A stretch of 62,560 nucleotides of DNA from Pseudoalteromonas sp. FUC4 (GCF_008370255.1 NZ_SEUI01000008.1:1-62560); one strand, 5' to 3'; positions 1 through 9,870 are shown, counted from the stretch's first letter. The notes: a model not told the origin generated them from the letters alone. Numbers and translations are program-made.

Positions 1-119
1 CGACAGTTTGACAGAAGTTAATATGACTAAAGTAGATATTTACTGAAAGACTTAAAAAATATTATCAGATATTTTCCAAATTCAGTTAGTGCGTAGAAAT
101 ACGAACTGACAACCAAATT
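1..119 (+). other. 23S-5S rRNA spacer (partial)
   Basis: AT-rich sequence directly upstream of the 5S rRNA. I do not recognise the 23S 3' end here, so the window most likely begins inside the internal spacer of an rRNA operon. No tRNA fold is visible. Confidence 0.6.
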
Positions 120-236
120 TGCTTGGTGACAATAGCGTTTTGGACCCACCTGATCCCATGCCGAACTCAGTAGTGAAACGAAACAGCGCCGATGATAGTG
201 TAGCATTTGCTATGTGAAAGTAGGACATTACCAGGC
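120..236 (+). rRNA. rrf: 5S ribosomal RNA
   Basis: The segment carries the hallmark 5S core CCATGCCGAACTCAGTAGTG followed by AAACG and GCGCCGATGATAGTGT. The ends TGCTTGGTGAC and ATTACCAGGC pair to form helix I. Length is about 117 nt, as expected for a gammaproteobacterial 5S. It is followed within about 12 nt by a strong intrinsic terminator, so it is the last gene of its rRNA operon. Exact ends are uncertain by a few bases. Confidence 0.95.
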
Positions 237-248
237 TTCAAATTGTAG

Positions 249-281
249 AAAGCCCGATTCGAAAGAGTCGGGCTTTTTTAC
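249..281 (+). terminator. rRNA operon terminator
   Basis: A GC-rich 10-bp stem, AGCCCGATTC with GAGTCGGGCT, is closed by a GAAA tetraloop and followed by a run of T. It sits just after the 5S rRNA. Confidence 0.9.
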
Positions 282-335
282 GTCTGCAGAAAAGTGAAAT
301 ACGCGCAATTAACATCCACTCACACAACACACATC

Positions 336-365
336 TCGTAGGTCGGGCGTAGCGACTCCCGACGA
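336..365. repeat. REP-like palindrome
   Basis: An imperfect palindrome: TCGT-A-GGTCGGG, then CGTAGCGACT, then CCCGACGA. It lies between the rRNA terminator and the convergent acetyltransferase. GC content is well above its surroundings and there is no T run, so it looks more like a dispersed REP-type element than a terminator. Only one copy is seen in this window. Confidence 0.4.
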
Positions 366-385
366 AAAGATAACATCGGTAATAG

Positions 386-913
386 CTATAATGTTCTTAT
401 TTCACGAGCTGGGTTACCCGCTACCACGGTATTAGCCATTACGTTTTTAGTAACGACAGCACCTGCACCTACAATACTATTTTCACCAATACTAACACCC
501 GCTAAAATAATAGCGCCTGCGCCAATCCATACGTTATTGCCTAACGCGATAGGGCCTGCAAAGTTTTCCTTATTAAGCCTTTCTGCTGGATTAGTAGCAT
601 GTGACACAGCTAAAAGCTGAACGTTCGGGCCTATTAAGCAGTCATCACCAATGGTGATTGAGTGATTGGCTAATGGCGAGTCGAGAAGTGTGCAATTAAT
701 ATTCATAAAAGTACGATCACCAATAACAATTTGATTACCGTAATCGCAATGAAAACCTGATTCTATAATTACCCCTTCACCGCATTGAGCGAGCAATTCT
801 TTAATACGTTTTAAATTGCCTTTGCTCGGGCTTTTATTGAATAGACGACATACTTCGCCTGTTTGTTTACGTAGGGCTAAAAGCTCTTTATTTATGCTAT
901 TAAATGGCTGCAT
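386..913 (-). CDS. Sugar O-acetyltransferase, hexapeptide-repeat family (Maa/LacA/NodL-like)
   Basis: The 175-aa protein is built of hexapeptide repeats forming a left-handed beta-helix (IVIGDRTFMNINCTLLD, ITIGDDCLIGPNVQL, IALGNNVWIGAGAIILAGV, IGENSIVGAGAVV). The SHATNPAERL segment holds the likely catalytic His of this acetyltransferase family. Members transfer acetyl from acetyl-CoA to a sugar hydroxyl; the substrate cannot be read from sequence. It is slightly shorter than the usual 183-200 aa, with a reduced N-terminal Mac segment. It converges on the rRNA operon and is divergent from the glmS regulator. The start is the only ATG upstream of the conserved part, with no strong ribosome-binding site. 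Confidence 0.85.
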   Translation of the reverse strand: MQPFNSINKELLALRKQTGEVCRLFNKSPSKGNLKRIKELLAQCGEGVIIESGFHCDYGNQIVIGDRTFMNINCTLLDSPLANHSITIGDDCLIGPNVQLLAVSHATNPAERLNKENFAGPIALGNNVWIGAGAIILAGVSIGENSIVGAGAVVTKNVMANTVVAGNPAREIRTL

Positions 914-1013
914 TAAGGTCTTTAATTAGGTTAATTATTGCTGAGTGTATTTTACCTTTATTATTACTCGTTGAAAGCTGCTTTATTTTTGTTCGTTCAC
1001 TTGCCATTTAACT

Positions 1014-1051
1014 AGTTTCGTTTAAAATTGCATAACTTTCGAAACGAAACT
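1014..1051. promoter_or_regulatory. Candidate operator for the DeoR-family glmS regulator
   Basis: A perfect 10-bp inverted repeat, AGTTTCGTTT and AAACGAAACT, separated by 18 nt, ends 15 nt before the regulator's start codon. DeoR proteins commonly bind repeated short motifs at their own promoters. The assignment is inference. Confidence 0.4.
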
Positions 1052-1066
1052 TAATTCACGAGCTCT

Positions 1067-1831
1067 ATGACTAAACGAAACACACAGCAGCGTCGTCACA
1101 ATATACTGGTTCAAGTTAATGAATTAGGTGAAGTCGCTGTTGAAAAGTTAGCACAGCAGTTTCAAACATCTGAAGTAACCATTCGCAAAGATTTAACCTC
1201 GCTTGAAAAAAGTGGTTTATTACTTCGCCGCTATGGGGGGGCTATTGCGCTGCCTAAAGAAATTGTTAGCGATGAAATAGACTCTAAGCGCAAAGTGGCT
1301 ATAGCTAAAGCAGCAGCAACGCTTATAAAAGATCATAACCGCATTATTATTGATAGCGGGCGTACTACGGCCGCCATGATCCCTGAGCTTGCAAATAAGC
1401 GCGGGTTAGTTGTAATGACCAATGCAATTAAAGTAGCAAGTCGTTTATTAGCACTCGAGAACGAGCCAACACTTTTGATGACCGGTGGAACCTGGGATCC
1501 ACATTCTGAGTCATTTCAGGGGCAAGTTGCCGAAAACGTATTATGCTCTTACGACTTTGATCAGCTATTTATTGGTGCGGATGGTATAGACGTAAAACGC
1601 GGCACTACTACGTTTAATGAGTTAGTTGGTTTGAGCCAAGTAATGGCAAAAGCCGCTCGTGAAGTAATTGTAATGGTTGAATCAGATAAGATTGGCCGAA
1701 AAATACCAAATTTAGAATTACCGTGGAAAATAGTAACCACATTAATAACCGACAATGGCTTAGCAGAAGATAAACGCAAAGCAATTGAGGCGTGTGGTGT
1801 AAAACTAATTTGCGCAGAGATTATGGAATAG
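1067..1831 (+). CDS. DeoR/GlpR-family transcriptional regulator of glmS
   Basis: This 254-aa regulator has an N-terminal DeoR helix-turn-helix (residues about 5-57: QQRRHNILVQVNELGEVAVE, then TSEVTIRKDLTSLEKSGLLL) and a C-terminal sugar-phosphate sensor domain of the ISOCOT fold (GRTTAAMIPELA, FIGADGID, KIGRKIPNLELPW). DeoR proteins respond to phosphorylated sugars. It lies 38 nt upstream of glmS in the same direction, so control of glucosamine-6-phosphate synthesis, probably by an amino-sugar phosphate, is the natural inference. A 10-bp inverted repeat just upstream suggests autoregulation. Confidence 0.88.
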   Translation: MTKRNTQQRRHNILVQVNELGEVAVEKLAQQFQTSEVTIRKDLTSLEKSGLLLRRYGGAIALPKEIVSDEIDSKRKVAIAKAAATLIKDHNRIIIDSGRTTAAMIPELANKRGLVVMTNAIKVASRLLALENEPTLLMTGGTWDPHSESFQGQVAENVLCSYDFDQLFIGADGIDVKRGTTTFNELVGLSQVMAKAAREVIVMVESDKIGRKIPNLELPWKIVTTLITDNGLAEDKRKAIEACGVKLICAEIME

Positions 1832-1869
1832 CTACTTAGTAGCAAGCATTTAAAATTAATGGAGACACT

Positions 1870-3690
1870 ATGTGTGGAATAGTTGGGGCAGTTGCAGAAC
1901 GTCCAGTAAACAAAATTTTAGTTGAAGGCCTTAAACGTCTTGAATACCGTGGTTATGATTCAGCAGGCGTAGCATTGCTTGATGGCAACACACTTAATAC
2001 TGTTAAAGCAGTAGGTAAAGTAGTAAACGTAGAAGCTGCACTTGAGAAAGCAGGCGTTAGCGGTCATACAGGTATTGCACACACACGCTGGGCAACACAC
2101 GGTAGCGTTACTGAAGAAAACGCACACCCGCATGTATCAAACAACCAGTTAGCACTTGTGCATAACGGTATAATTGAAAACCACGCAAGCCTGCGCGCAT
2201 CGCTTAAAGAAGAAGGTTACGAGTTCCTATCTGAAACCGATACCGAAGTAATGGTGCACTTAATTCATAAGCTTCGTAAGCAGCACACTAGTTTACTTGC
2301 TGCAGTACAAGCAGCTGTTAAGCAATTTGAAGGTGCGTTTGGCACGGTTGTATTTGATAAAGACAACGACAACGAAATTATCGTAGCACGTTCAGGTAGC
2401 CCTCTTGTTATTGGTTTAGGCCTTGGTGAAAACTTTATTGCCTCTGATCAGTTAGCACTATTACCAGTTACTCGTAGCTTCATCTTTTTAGAAGAAGGTG
2501 ATGTAGCCCGCATTACACGTGACACTGTTGAAATTTTTGATGAAAATGGCAACGCTGTAGAACGTGAAGTGATTGAATCAAACATCACCCAAGATGCCTC
2601 AGGTAAAGGCGACTACCGCCACTACATGCTAAAAGAAATTTACGAGCAGCCACTTGCAGTACGTAATACCCTTGAAGGACGTTTAAACGACGACCGCGTA
2701 GCAATAGATGCCTTTGGCGACAGCGCTCAGCAAATATTTAAAGACGTAAAACACGTACAAATTATCGCCTGTGGTACGTCATACCATTCAGGTATGGTTG
2801 CCCGTTACTGGCTTGAGCAATTTGCAGGCGTTAGCTGTAATGTTGAGATTGCCTCTGAGTTCCGTTACCGCCAATCGTATGTGCACGAAAACAGCCTACT
2901 TGTTACCATTTCACAATCGGGTGAAACAGCCGATACGCTAGCTGCATTACGCCTAGCTAAAGAGCAAGGTTACATGGCATCAATGACCATTTGTAACGTA
3001 CCTGGCTCATCGCTTGTACGCGAATCAGACCTAGCGTTTATGACCAAAGCGGGCGCTGAAATTGGCGTAGCTTCTACTAAAGCGTTTACTACACAATTAG
3101 TTGGTTTGTTAATGCTTACTGCGTCTATCGCGCAAGAAAAAGGCCTTGATCAAAGTGCTATTGTAAATGCTATAAAAGTACTTCCAGCTAAGTTAGAAGA
3201 AACATTGCTACTAGCTGATGGCATTGCAGACCTTGCAGAAGAGTTTGCCGACAAGCACCACTCACTGTTTTTAGGCCGTGGTTCGCAATACCCAATTGCA
3301 ATGGAAGGTGCGCTTAAGCTCAAAGAGATTTCGTACATTCACGCAGAAGCCTACGCAGCGGGCGAGCTAAAACACGGCCCATTAGCACTTATTGATGCCG
3401 ACATGCCAATTATTGTTGTAGCACCAAATAACGAATTGCTAGAAAAGCTTAAATCAAACGTAGAAGAAGTACGCGCACGTGGCGGCATTATTTACGTATT
3501 CGCAGATAAAGATTCACACTTTGAGTCAGACGACACAATGCGTGTTATTAACGTAAACCACACTGACGACATTATTGCGCCAATTGTTTACACACTGCCA
3601 TTGCAGTTACTGTCGTACTACGTAGCAGTAATTAAAGGTACTGATGTTGACCAACCACGTAACTTAGCTAAATCTGTTACTGTTGAGTAA
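1870..3690 (+). CDS. glmS: Glutamine--fructose-6-phosphate aminotransferase (isomerizing)
   Basis: GlmS makes glucosamine-6-phosphate from fructose-6-phosphate and glutamine, the first committed step to UDP-GlcNAc for peptidoglycan and lipopolysaccharide. The 606-aa length matches the family (609 in E. coli). The N-terminal glutaminase begins MCGIVGAV, with Cys2 the nucleophile after Met removal; HTRWATHG and HNGIIEN follow. Two SIS domains fill residues about 280-600 ([47 protein letters not shown]), and the C-terminus NLAKSVTVE is the conserved tail. GGAGACACT precedes the start. It is cotranscribed with, or follows, the DeoR regulator and ends at an intrinsic terminator. Confidence 0.98.
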   Translation: MCGIVGAVAERPVNKILVEGLKRLEYRGYDSAGVALLDGNTLNTVKAVGKVVNVEAALEKAGVSGHTGIAHTRWATHGSVTEENAHPHVSNNQLALVHNGIIENHASLRASLKEEGYEFLSETDTEVMVHLIHKLRKQHTSLLAAVQAAVKQFEGAFGTVVFDKDNDNEIIVARSGSPLVIGLGLGENFIASDQLALLPVTRSFIFLEEGDVARITRDTVEIFDENGNAVEREVIESNITQDASGKGDYRHYMLKEIYEQPLAVRNTLEGRLNDDRVAIDAFGDSAQQIFKDVKHVQIIACGTSYHSGMVARYWLEQFAGVSCNVEIASEFRYRQSYVHENSLLVTISQSGETADTLAALRLAKEQGYMASMTICNVPGSSLVRESDLAFMTKAGAEIGVASTKAFTTQLVGLLMLTASIAQEKGLDQSAIVNAIKVLPAKLEETLLLADGIADLAEEFADKHHSLFLGRGSQYPIAMEGALKLKEISYIHAEAYAAGELKHGPLALIDADMPIIVVAPNNELLEKLKSNVEEVRARGGIIYVFADKDSHFESDDTMRVINVNHTDDIIAPIVYTLPLQLLSYYVAVIKGTDVDQPRNLAKSVTVE

Positions 3691-3722
3691 AATCAAAAGG
3701 TTGGTAATTACCTGTTAAAGAT

Positions 3723-3749
3723 AAAAAGGCGCTTAATGCGCCTTTTTTT
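3723..3749 (+). terminator. glmS terminator
   Basis: AAAAAGGCGC-TTAAT-GCGCC followed by seven T residues, 33 nt after the glmS stop codon. Confidence 0.9.
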
Positions 3750-3802
3750 GTACCTCAAAGCCTGTTAGATTAAATAACACACTATTTTCTAAAGGATTAG
3801 TA

Positions 3803-4993
3803 ATGCGTTTATTAACCGCTGTTTTTATATGTAGCTTATTTATAGTTTCTAATAACACACTTGCAGAGCCTGATTTAAAACAGCAAACCATTAGCTATAC
3901 ACAAGAAACACATACAATCAATTCAGTAATTTTAAATGAGCTACGTACCGTTGTAGTCCAGCTTCCAAAGAGTTACCAAGCTAATTCAAACAAAGTCTAT
4001 CCAATTATATATCGCTTAGATGGAGCGGGTAATATACCGCTTGCCAGTGCTGTTATTGAGCGCTTACAAAATGATAATCGTGCGCCTGAGGTTATTATTG
4101 TCGCTGTTGAAAGTACTAATCGACTCAGAGATTTCTATCCTACAGTGAATAAAGAGCCACAAGGCCCAGTTGGTGAAGGGGGCGGTGCAGCAAAGTTTTT
4201 AGCGTTCTTTGAACAAGAGCTCATACCTTTAGTTAATAAGAACTATCGCACACATGACTATAAAGTGATTTCTGGCGCATCTGCTGGTGGTGTATTTGCG
4301 CTATACGTGTTGCAGGCAAACCCTGAACTATTTCAAGCGCACATTGCTTATAGTCCTGCGGTTTGGTGGAACTATGGCGCATCGGTAAAAAGTACAAAAT
4401 CGTTTATAGCTAAAACGAAAGACCTGAATAACTACGTTTATATCAATATTGGCGAAGAAGCCGGCATAATGCGTGAAAGGTACGATGAATTACAGCAATC
4501 ACTGCAATCGCATAAAGTACGAGGGTTACGCTTCTCTAGTGATGCGTTTGATGATGTCTCACATAACCTGACTTCGGTTGCTGGGGCATTTAATGCCTAT
4601 CACAACTTATTTTTGCCTAAACAAATGTCCATAAATGATTTAACTGACGATGCAGCCTCTATTGATGCTTATTATCAAACACTATCTCAGCAATGGGGCG
4701 AGCAAATTGGGCCACCGGATCGCGCTGTTAGATCACTCGGTTATAACTTAACGGGCAGCAAGCAGTTTACCCGTGCTATTGAGGTGTTTAAGTACAATAT
4801 AAAAAACCACCCAAAATCAGTCGATGCGTTTTCAGCCTTATCTTATGGCTATGAAATGCAGGGTGATACTCGCCAAGCGCTTGAACAGATGGAATCTGCT
4901 TTAGCGATTGCAGACGACTCATACCCTTATATAAATTACTTAAAAGAAACAAAAGCTAAACTACAAATAGCTTTAGGCAAAGACGATACATAA
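3803..4993 (+). CDS. Secreted alpha/beta-hydrolase esterase (esterase D/IroE-like) with C-terminal TPR
   Basis: A 396-aa protein with a signal peptide (residues about 1-21, ending NTLA). It has a PF00756-type esterase fold (VVQLPKSYQANSNKVYPIIY, then VPT-like loops) with the nucleophile elbow GASAGG; Ser160 is the likely nucleophile. The His is probably in DDVSHNLTSV. Residues about 305-390 hold two tetratricopeptide-like repeats (SLGYNLTGSKQFTRAIEVF, SALSYGYEMQGDTRQALEQM). The family includes siderophore esterases and feruloyl or carbohydrate esterases; the substrate is not deducible. It stands alone between two terminators. A paralogue without TPRs lies at 14460-15296. Confidence 0.8.
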   Translation: MRLLTAVFICSLFIVSNNTLAEPDLKQQTISYTQETHTINSVILNELRTVVVQLPKSYQANSNKVYPIIYRLDGAGNIPLASAVIERLQNDNRAPEVIIVAVESTNRLRDFYPTVNKEPQGPVGEGGGAAKFLAFFEQELIPLVNKNYRTHDYKVISGASAGGVFALYVLQANPELFQAHIAYSPAVWWNYGASVKSTKSFIAKTKDLNNYVYINIGEEAGIMRERYDELQQSLQSHKVRGLRFSSDAFDDVSHNLTSVAGAFNAYHNLFLPKQMSINDLTDDAASIDAYYQTLSQQWGEQIGPPDRAVRSLGYNLTGSKQFTRAIEVFKYNIKNHPKSVDAFSALSYGYEMQGDTRQALEQMESALAIADDSYPYINYLKETKAKLQIALGKDDT

Positions 4994-5027
4994 CCACTTT
5001 TTAATCCAACTCGATTGTTATATATTT

Positions 5028-5062
5028 AAAGAGAAAAGGGAGTAACAGCTTTTCTCTTTTTC
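5028..5062 (+). terminator. Terminator after the esterase-TPR gene
   Basis: An 11-bp stem, AAAGAGAAAAG and CTTTTCTCTTT, with a 10-nt loop and a short T run. Confidence 0.7.
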
Positions 5063-5152
5063 TAAAACGACATTAAAATCACTAACCCCTACTTAACGGG
5101 TAATAAATACGCTAAAATTGAAGGCTATTTTAGTAATGAGCCCGCACATTTT

Positions 5153-6454
5153 ATGACCTCAGCCGCAAATCCTAGTAATTTCAACGAACTTGGCCTAATT
5201 CCAGAGCTAATTGCTCGATTGTCTGATCTTGAATACACACAACCTACACCTATTCAGGCACAAGCAATTCCAAGTATTTTGGCGGGAAGTGATTTAATTG
5301 CAGGGGCAAATACGGGCTCAGGTAAAACAGCAACTTTTGCGCTGCCAATGCTACAAAAAATGTTCGTTGAACAAGGTAGTAAAAGCACAGCCAGCAAAGG
5401 CAACTTTGTAACAGGGCTTATTTTAGTACCTACTCGCGAGCTTGCAACGCAGGTGGCCGATAGCGTTAAATCGTATTCTGCAAATTTTAATGGCGCGATT
5501 AAAACGGTGGCGGTATTTGGTGGTGTGTCGGTTAATACACAAATGCAGGCTCTACGCGGCGGCGCCGATATTATTGTTGCAACGCCTGGTCGTTTGCTCG
5601 ATTTAATCTCAAGCAACGCGATTAAGCTCGATAATGTAACTACACTTGTGCTTGATGAAGCCGACCGCATGCTAAGCCTTGGTTTTACCGAAGAGCTTGC
5701 TGAGTTATTAGCGCTTATGCCTGCTAAAAAACAAACTATGTTGTTTTCAGCTACATTCCCAGAGCAAGTCACTCAATTAACGCAAGAGCTGCTCAATAAT
5801 CCTGTTGAAATACAAGTTCAAAGTAAAGACGAAAGCACCTTAGTACAGCGCGTATTTAGCGTTAATAAAGGCGAAAAAACTACGGTTTTAGCGCATTTAA
5901 TTAAAGCGCATAAATGGCGCCAAGCGCTTATTTTTGTAAACGCTAAAAAAGACTGTGAGCACTTAGCAGGTAAGCTTGAAAAACGTGGTATTAACGCACA
6001 GGTATTTCATGGTGATAAAGGCCAAAGTGAGCGTACTCGCGTAATTGAAAAATTTAAAGCCGGTGAAATAGAAGTACTTATTGCCACCGATATTGCAGCC
6101 CGTGGTTTAGATATTGCAAAACTGCCTGTTGTTATTAACTTTAACTTACCGCGCAGCCCCGCTGATTACATGCACCGTATTGGTCGAAGCGGCCGTGCCG
6201 GTGAAGTTGGCCTAGCGTTATCGTTAATTGATTACGAAGATTTTCATCACTTTAAAATAATCGAGAAGAAAAACAAACTTCGCTTAGAGCGTGAGGAAGT
6301 AACAGGTTTTGCGGTAAACCAAGCAAATCTTGATGCGGCCCTTGCGCTTAAAAACGACAAGCCAATGGCAAAGCCTGAAGGCACAGGTAAGAAAAAGAAA
6401 AAAAATAAGGCTGACCTAGAAGATGACGTATGGAGCGGTTGGAGAAAAAGGTAA
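5153..6454 (+). CDS. DEAD-box ATP-dependent RNA helicase (RhlE-like)
   Basis: This 433-aa helicase has the complete motif set in order: Q motif (YTQPTPIQAQAIP), Walker A (AGANTGSGKTATF), PTRELATQV, TPGRLLDL, VLDEADRML, SATFPEQV, ARGLDIAKLPVV and HRIGRSGRAG. The C-terminus is short, lysine-rich (GKKKKKNKADLEDD), and probably binds RNA. DEAD-box proteins of this size remodel RNA in ribosome assembly, mRNA decay or cold adaptation. The two RecA-like domains suggest the RhlE/SrmB group, but I cannot assign the exact subfamily. It is monocistronic, with a terminator 37 nt downstream. Confidence 0.92.
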   Translation: MTSAANPSNFNELGLIPELIARLSDLEYTQPTPIQAQAIPSILAGSDLIAGANTGSGKTATFALPMLQKMFVEQGSKSTASKGNFVTGLILVPTRELATQVADSVKSYSANFNGAIKTVAVFGGVSVNTQMQALRGGADIIVATPGRLLDLISSNAIKLDNVTTLVLDEADRMLSLGFTEELAELLALMPAKKQTMLFSATFPEQVTQLTQELLNNPVEIQVQSKDESTLVQRVFSVNKGEKTTVLAHLIKAHKWRQALIFVNAKKDCEHLAGKLEKRGINAQVFHGDKGQSERTRVIEKFKAGEIEVLIATDIAARGLDIAKLPVVINFNLPRSPADYMHRIGRSGRAGEVGLALSLIDYEDFHHFKIIEKKNKLRLEREEVTGFAVNQANLDAALALKNDKPMAKPEGTGKKKKKNKADLEDDVWSGWRKR

Positions 6455-6491
6455 GACTTAATACTATATAAGTCATTAAATCTAAGTCATT

Positions 6492-6522
6492 AAAAAACCC
6501 TGCAAAATATGCAGGGTTTTTT
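6492..6522. terminator. Bidirectional terminator between helicase and S41 peptidase
   Basis: AAAAAACCCTGC-AAAATAT-GCAGGGTTTTTT is an almost symmetrical stem with A and T tails. It lies between two convergent genes and can serve both. Confidence 0.9.
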
Positions 6523-6554
6523 GTTGGCTCTAGTTTATTTTGTTATACAGCAAA

Positions 6555-9500
6555 TTAAAAATCAGCAGGTGCTGGTGGCACTACTAAAGGTTGCTTAGGG
6601 TTTTCTTTAAGCTCTTTTAATAACTCTTGTACTGCACGCTCTATTGATGGATCTTGGCCTTTATAAATAAGTTCTGGGCGGTCAACCACTTTAATATCAG
6701 GTGCAACGCCTTCGTTTTCTATAATCCAGTTACCTTGAGTATCTAAAATACGGAATGTAGCCGCAATGACTTGCCCGCCATCTACAAGGCTTGGGTTACC
6801 AGAAATACCAATTAAGCCACCCCACGTACGCGTACCAATTAACTTACCTAAACCCGCTTGGCGGAAGTAGTAAGGAATTGCATCACCGCCTGAGCTTGAA
6901 TAGCCGTTAATTAGCATTGCTTTAGGACCGTCATGTGCAAATTGTGGTGTTTTAGTGGGCTCGGTGCCTCGGCGTTTCCAATAGTTAAGTGGTTTACGCG
7001 CAAGCCACGTGATCATGTGCTCAGGAATAAAGCCACCACCGTTGTATCGGTCATCAATAATCATGGCGTCTTTAGTGGTTTGCGGCATGTAATTTTTAAA
7101 CATGGCGCGATTACCTTCATACGCGGTATTTGGCAGGTGTACATAGCCAATACGCCCATTTGATAGCTTATTAACGTAGGCTGCACGCGAGTTAACCCAA
7201 TCTAAATAACGTAGGCCTTGCTCACTGGCTACTGGTTTTACAGTTACTTGCCACGCGCCTTTGCTACGCGGTTTGCTGTTTAGCACCAGCTCAACTTGCT
7301 CACCTTGAGTGTTCTCAAGTAGTTCGTAAAAGTTAGCAACGTCTTTAACCGAGCGTCCATTAACCGCAATTATGTAATCGCCGTTATGGGCTTTTACGCC
7401 TGTAGTCCCCAGTGGTGAGCGGAAATCGTCATGCCAGTTTTCACCTTTGAAGATTTGCTCTATTTTTACGTAACCCGATGGATCGCTTGCAAGCTTAGCG
7501 CCTAATAAACCGTGGTTTTTACGTTCGGCTTTTGGCATATCGCCCGATTGCACGTAAATATGACCTGAGTTAATTTCGCCGGCAATTTCACTCAATACGT
7601 AATCAAGGTCGCTACGATGGCTAATGGCATCAGCCATAGGCTGGTATTTAGCTAAAATAGCATCCCAATCTTGACCGTGGTGGTTTTCGTCGTAGAACCA
7701 GTCGCGCAGTGTGCGCCAACCTTCTACATACATTTGTTGCCACTCAGCTTGCGGGTTAATTTTAAGCGTCATTTTGCTTAAATCTAGCTTATTAGCGTTT
7801 AGGTCTTGCTTTGGCTTAGGTTCTATTAAGCTAAAGTCGTGACCGGCTTTTACTAAAATATGTTCAGCGTTGCTAGAAACAGTATATGTGCTTACATCTT
7901 TGGCTACGGTTTCTAGTTTACTGTCGTGCTCGGTACCTATAAGTTGCAATGCGCCATTAGCAAGCATAAGTACGCCGTCTTTTACTGCGGTTAAGCCACG
8001 GTAATTGCCCGCTGGTGCGTTAAGTGCGGTAACACGCTGCATAAAGTCGCTACTTTGCAGTGCGTTTTTAACTTTTTTGTCGTCTTCTTTTTCGTCGTCA
8101 TCGTCTTTTACAATCGTGGTTTCGTCACTTTGTAAGGCAATAAGCGGTTTAACACTGTCGTTTACTGCGGCCGCATAAATACGGGTGGCACGGTTAAACA
8201 TGTAATCAAACTCGTAGCTGCTAAACGTAAGGTTAAAGTCGCGCTCAGAGCTAAAGTAAAGGTATTGCCCATCTGGCGAAAAGGTTGGGTTTTGCTCGTT
8301 ACTCATCTCGTCTGTTAAGCGCGTTACCTTTTCTTTTTTAAGGTTGTAGTGCCACAGTGAGGCATAACGGTTTTCGTTATTTTTAACATACACAATATCT
8401 TGGCTGTTAGGTGACCACGTATATTGAGTAATGCCGTCTTCGTCGTAAATGCCGGTGTCTATTTTATGTTGCTTGCCCGATTTTGCATTTAACCACCACA
8501 GTGTGTTGTTTTTATCTGCAAACAATAATTTTGAGCTATCGGGTGACCAAATAGGTGTAAAGCGCCAAATAGTGCCATTACTAGTGAGTTGTTTAATGGC
8601 ATTATTTTTACTGCGATCTTTTAAGTAAATTTCGTACTCGCCAGTTTCATCACTCATGTAAGCAATGTAACGCCCATTTGGCGACCAGCTTGCGTCTATT
8701 TCACGGCTCTTTTGTGTGTACGATAAGTTACGCGTAGGGCCTTGTTTAACAGGTACACTAAATAGCTCGCCACGGGCTGTAAATACAGCACGTTTGCCAT
8801 CGTGAGAAATCGACATAGAATCAATAAAGTCGCTTACATTTTTGCTGTAAGGCATAGCGTATTGGCGCACACCTGCAATGTTAATGCTCAGCTTAGTGCT
8901 TTTTTGTGTTTTTGCGTCAAAGCGATATAAGTAACCGCCGTTTTCATACACAACTGCATTAGGGCCTGCTGAGGGCCAAAGTACGTCAAAGTTTTTATAA
9001 TTAGTGAGCTTTTTAGGCTCACTGCCTTTGCGGTATTGGTAAAGGTTTAGTGTGTAATCACGATCAGATACAAAATAAATGTTCTCGCCAACCCAGGTCG
9101 GTTGCTGGTCGGTAGCGCGGTTAGTGGTAAGTTGCTCTGAAGTGTTATTTTCTAAATCGTAAATCCATACATCTTGCGCGCGCCCGCCACGGGTGCGTTT
9201 CCAGGTGCGAAACTCACGGTCGATGGGCGTGTAAACATACTTGCTACCATCAGGGGAAAGCATACCGCCGCCAGTTTCTGGAATAGCTAAAGGCTGCTCA
9301 AGGCCACCGTCGGCTGGGACCATATAAGGGCGACCCATACGTTTGCCCCACGGTGTACGGTTTGCTCTAAATACTACATTTTTGCCATCGGCTGTCCAAT
9401 CTAAAACGCGGTAATCAAAACCACCACGCGGTGGCATTGGGCCAACATCGTTATAGTAGGTAAGTTGCTTAAGACCTGAGCCGTCGCTGTTAATTACATA

Positions 9501-9773
9501 AATTTGGCGGCTGCCGTTATATTCGGCTGAAAATGCAATGCGTTTACCGTCAGGAGAAAATTTAGGAAAGGTTTCAAAACCAATATGATCGGTTAAACGT
9601 TTACTTGCGCCTGTTTGCGTATCAGCAATATAAATATCGCCGCTGTAAACAAAGGTCACGTTTTGGTTATGAATATCCGGAAAGCGCAGTAAGCGTGTGT
9701 CTTTAGTTTCATAAGCAGATACACCCGGTGCGATAACCGCAGCCAAGAGTGCTAAGGTTGTTATTTTTTTCAT
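6555..9773 (-). CDS. Secreted tricorn-like S41 peptidase
   Basis: A 1072-aa protein with a signal peptide (MKKITTLALLAAVIAPGVSA). Two beta-propeller regions of WD40/PD40-like blades follow (residues about 30-330 and 330-560; repeated FSPDGKRIAFSA, WSPNGRYIAYMSDETG, FSPDGQYLYFSSE). A charged linker (KDDDDEKEDDKK), a PDZ domain (residues about 750-850) and an S41 core (DRYNGGGFIPEHM, INGYSSSGGDAIPYYF, RTWGGLIGIS) complete it. The nucleophile is one of the serines in YSSSGGD. This order matches the archaeal tricorn protease, which degrades oligopeptides; bacterial secreted versions are common in Alteromonadales. Its role here is probably periplasmic peptide degradation. Confidence 0.92.
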   Translation of the reverse strand: MKKITTLALLAAVIAPGVSAYETKDTRLLRFPDIHNQNVTFVYSGDIYIADTQTGASKRLTDHIGFETFPKFSPDGKRIAFSAEYNGSRQIYVINSDGSGLKQLTYYNDVGPMPPRGGFDYRVLDWTADGKNVVFRANRTPWGKRMGRPYMVPADGGLEQPLAIPETGGGMLSPDGSKYVYTPIDREFRTWKRTRGGRAQDVWIYDLENNTSEQLTTNRATDQQPTWVGENIYFVSDRDYTLNLYQYRKGSEPKKLTNYKNFDVLWPSAGPNAVVYENGGYLYRFDAKTQKSTKLSINIAGVRQYAMPYSKNVSDFIDSMSISHDGKRAVFTARGELFSVPVKQGPTRNLSYTQKSREIDASWSPNGRYIAYMSDETGEYEIYLKDRSKNNAIKQLTSNGTIWRFTPIWSPDSSKLLFADKNNTLWWLNAKSGKQHKIDTGIYDEDGITQYTWSPNSQDIVYVKNNENRYASLWHYNLKKEKVTRLTDEMSNEQNPTFSPDGQYLYFSSERDFNLTFSSYEFDYMFNRATRIYAAAVNDSVKPLIALQSDETTIVKDDDDEKEDDKKVKNALQSSDFMQRVTALNAPAGNYRGLTAVKDGVLMLANGALQLIGTEHDSKLETVAKDVSTYTVSSNAEHILVKAGHDFSLIEPKPKQDLNANKLDLSKMTLKINPQAEWQQMYVEGWRTLRDWFYDENHHGQDWDAILAKYQPMADAISHRSDLDYVLSEIAGEINSGHIYVQSGDMPKAERKNHGLLGAKLASDPSGYVKIEQIFKGENWHDDFRSPLGTTGVKAHNGDYIIAVNGRSVKDVANFYELLENTQGEQVELVLNSKPRSKGAWQVTVKPVASEQGLRYLDWVNSRAAYVNKLSNGRIGYVHLPNTAYEGNRAMFKNYMPQTTKDAMIIDDRYNGGGFIPEHMITWLARKPLNYWKRRGTEPTKTPQFAHDGPKAMLINGYSSSGGDAIPYYFRQAGLGKLIGTRTWGGLIGISGNPSLVDGGQVIAATFRILDTQGNWIIENEGVAPDIKVVDRPELIYKGQDPSIERAVQELLKELKENPKQPLVVPPAPADF

Positions 9774-9870
9774 GGGATTACATCCTATATTAAAAGCGGT
9801 TACATCATAACAATCAGGTTATAAATAGCGATGCACTTGTGATAAAAGGTCTGTTACAAAATGTGAATAA

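Noticed and set aside
5254..5772. 172-codon open frame antisense to the helicase
   Set aside because: It mirrors the conserved DEAD-box motifs, has a low-complexity Ser/Ala/Val composition and no ribosome-binding site. A shadow of the real gene.
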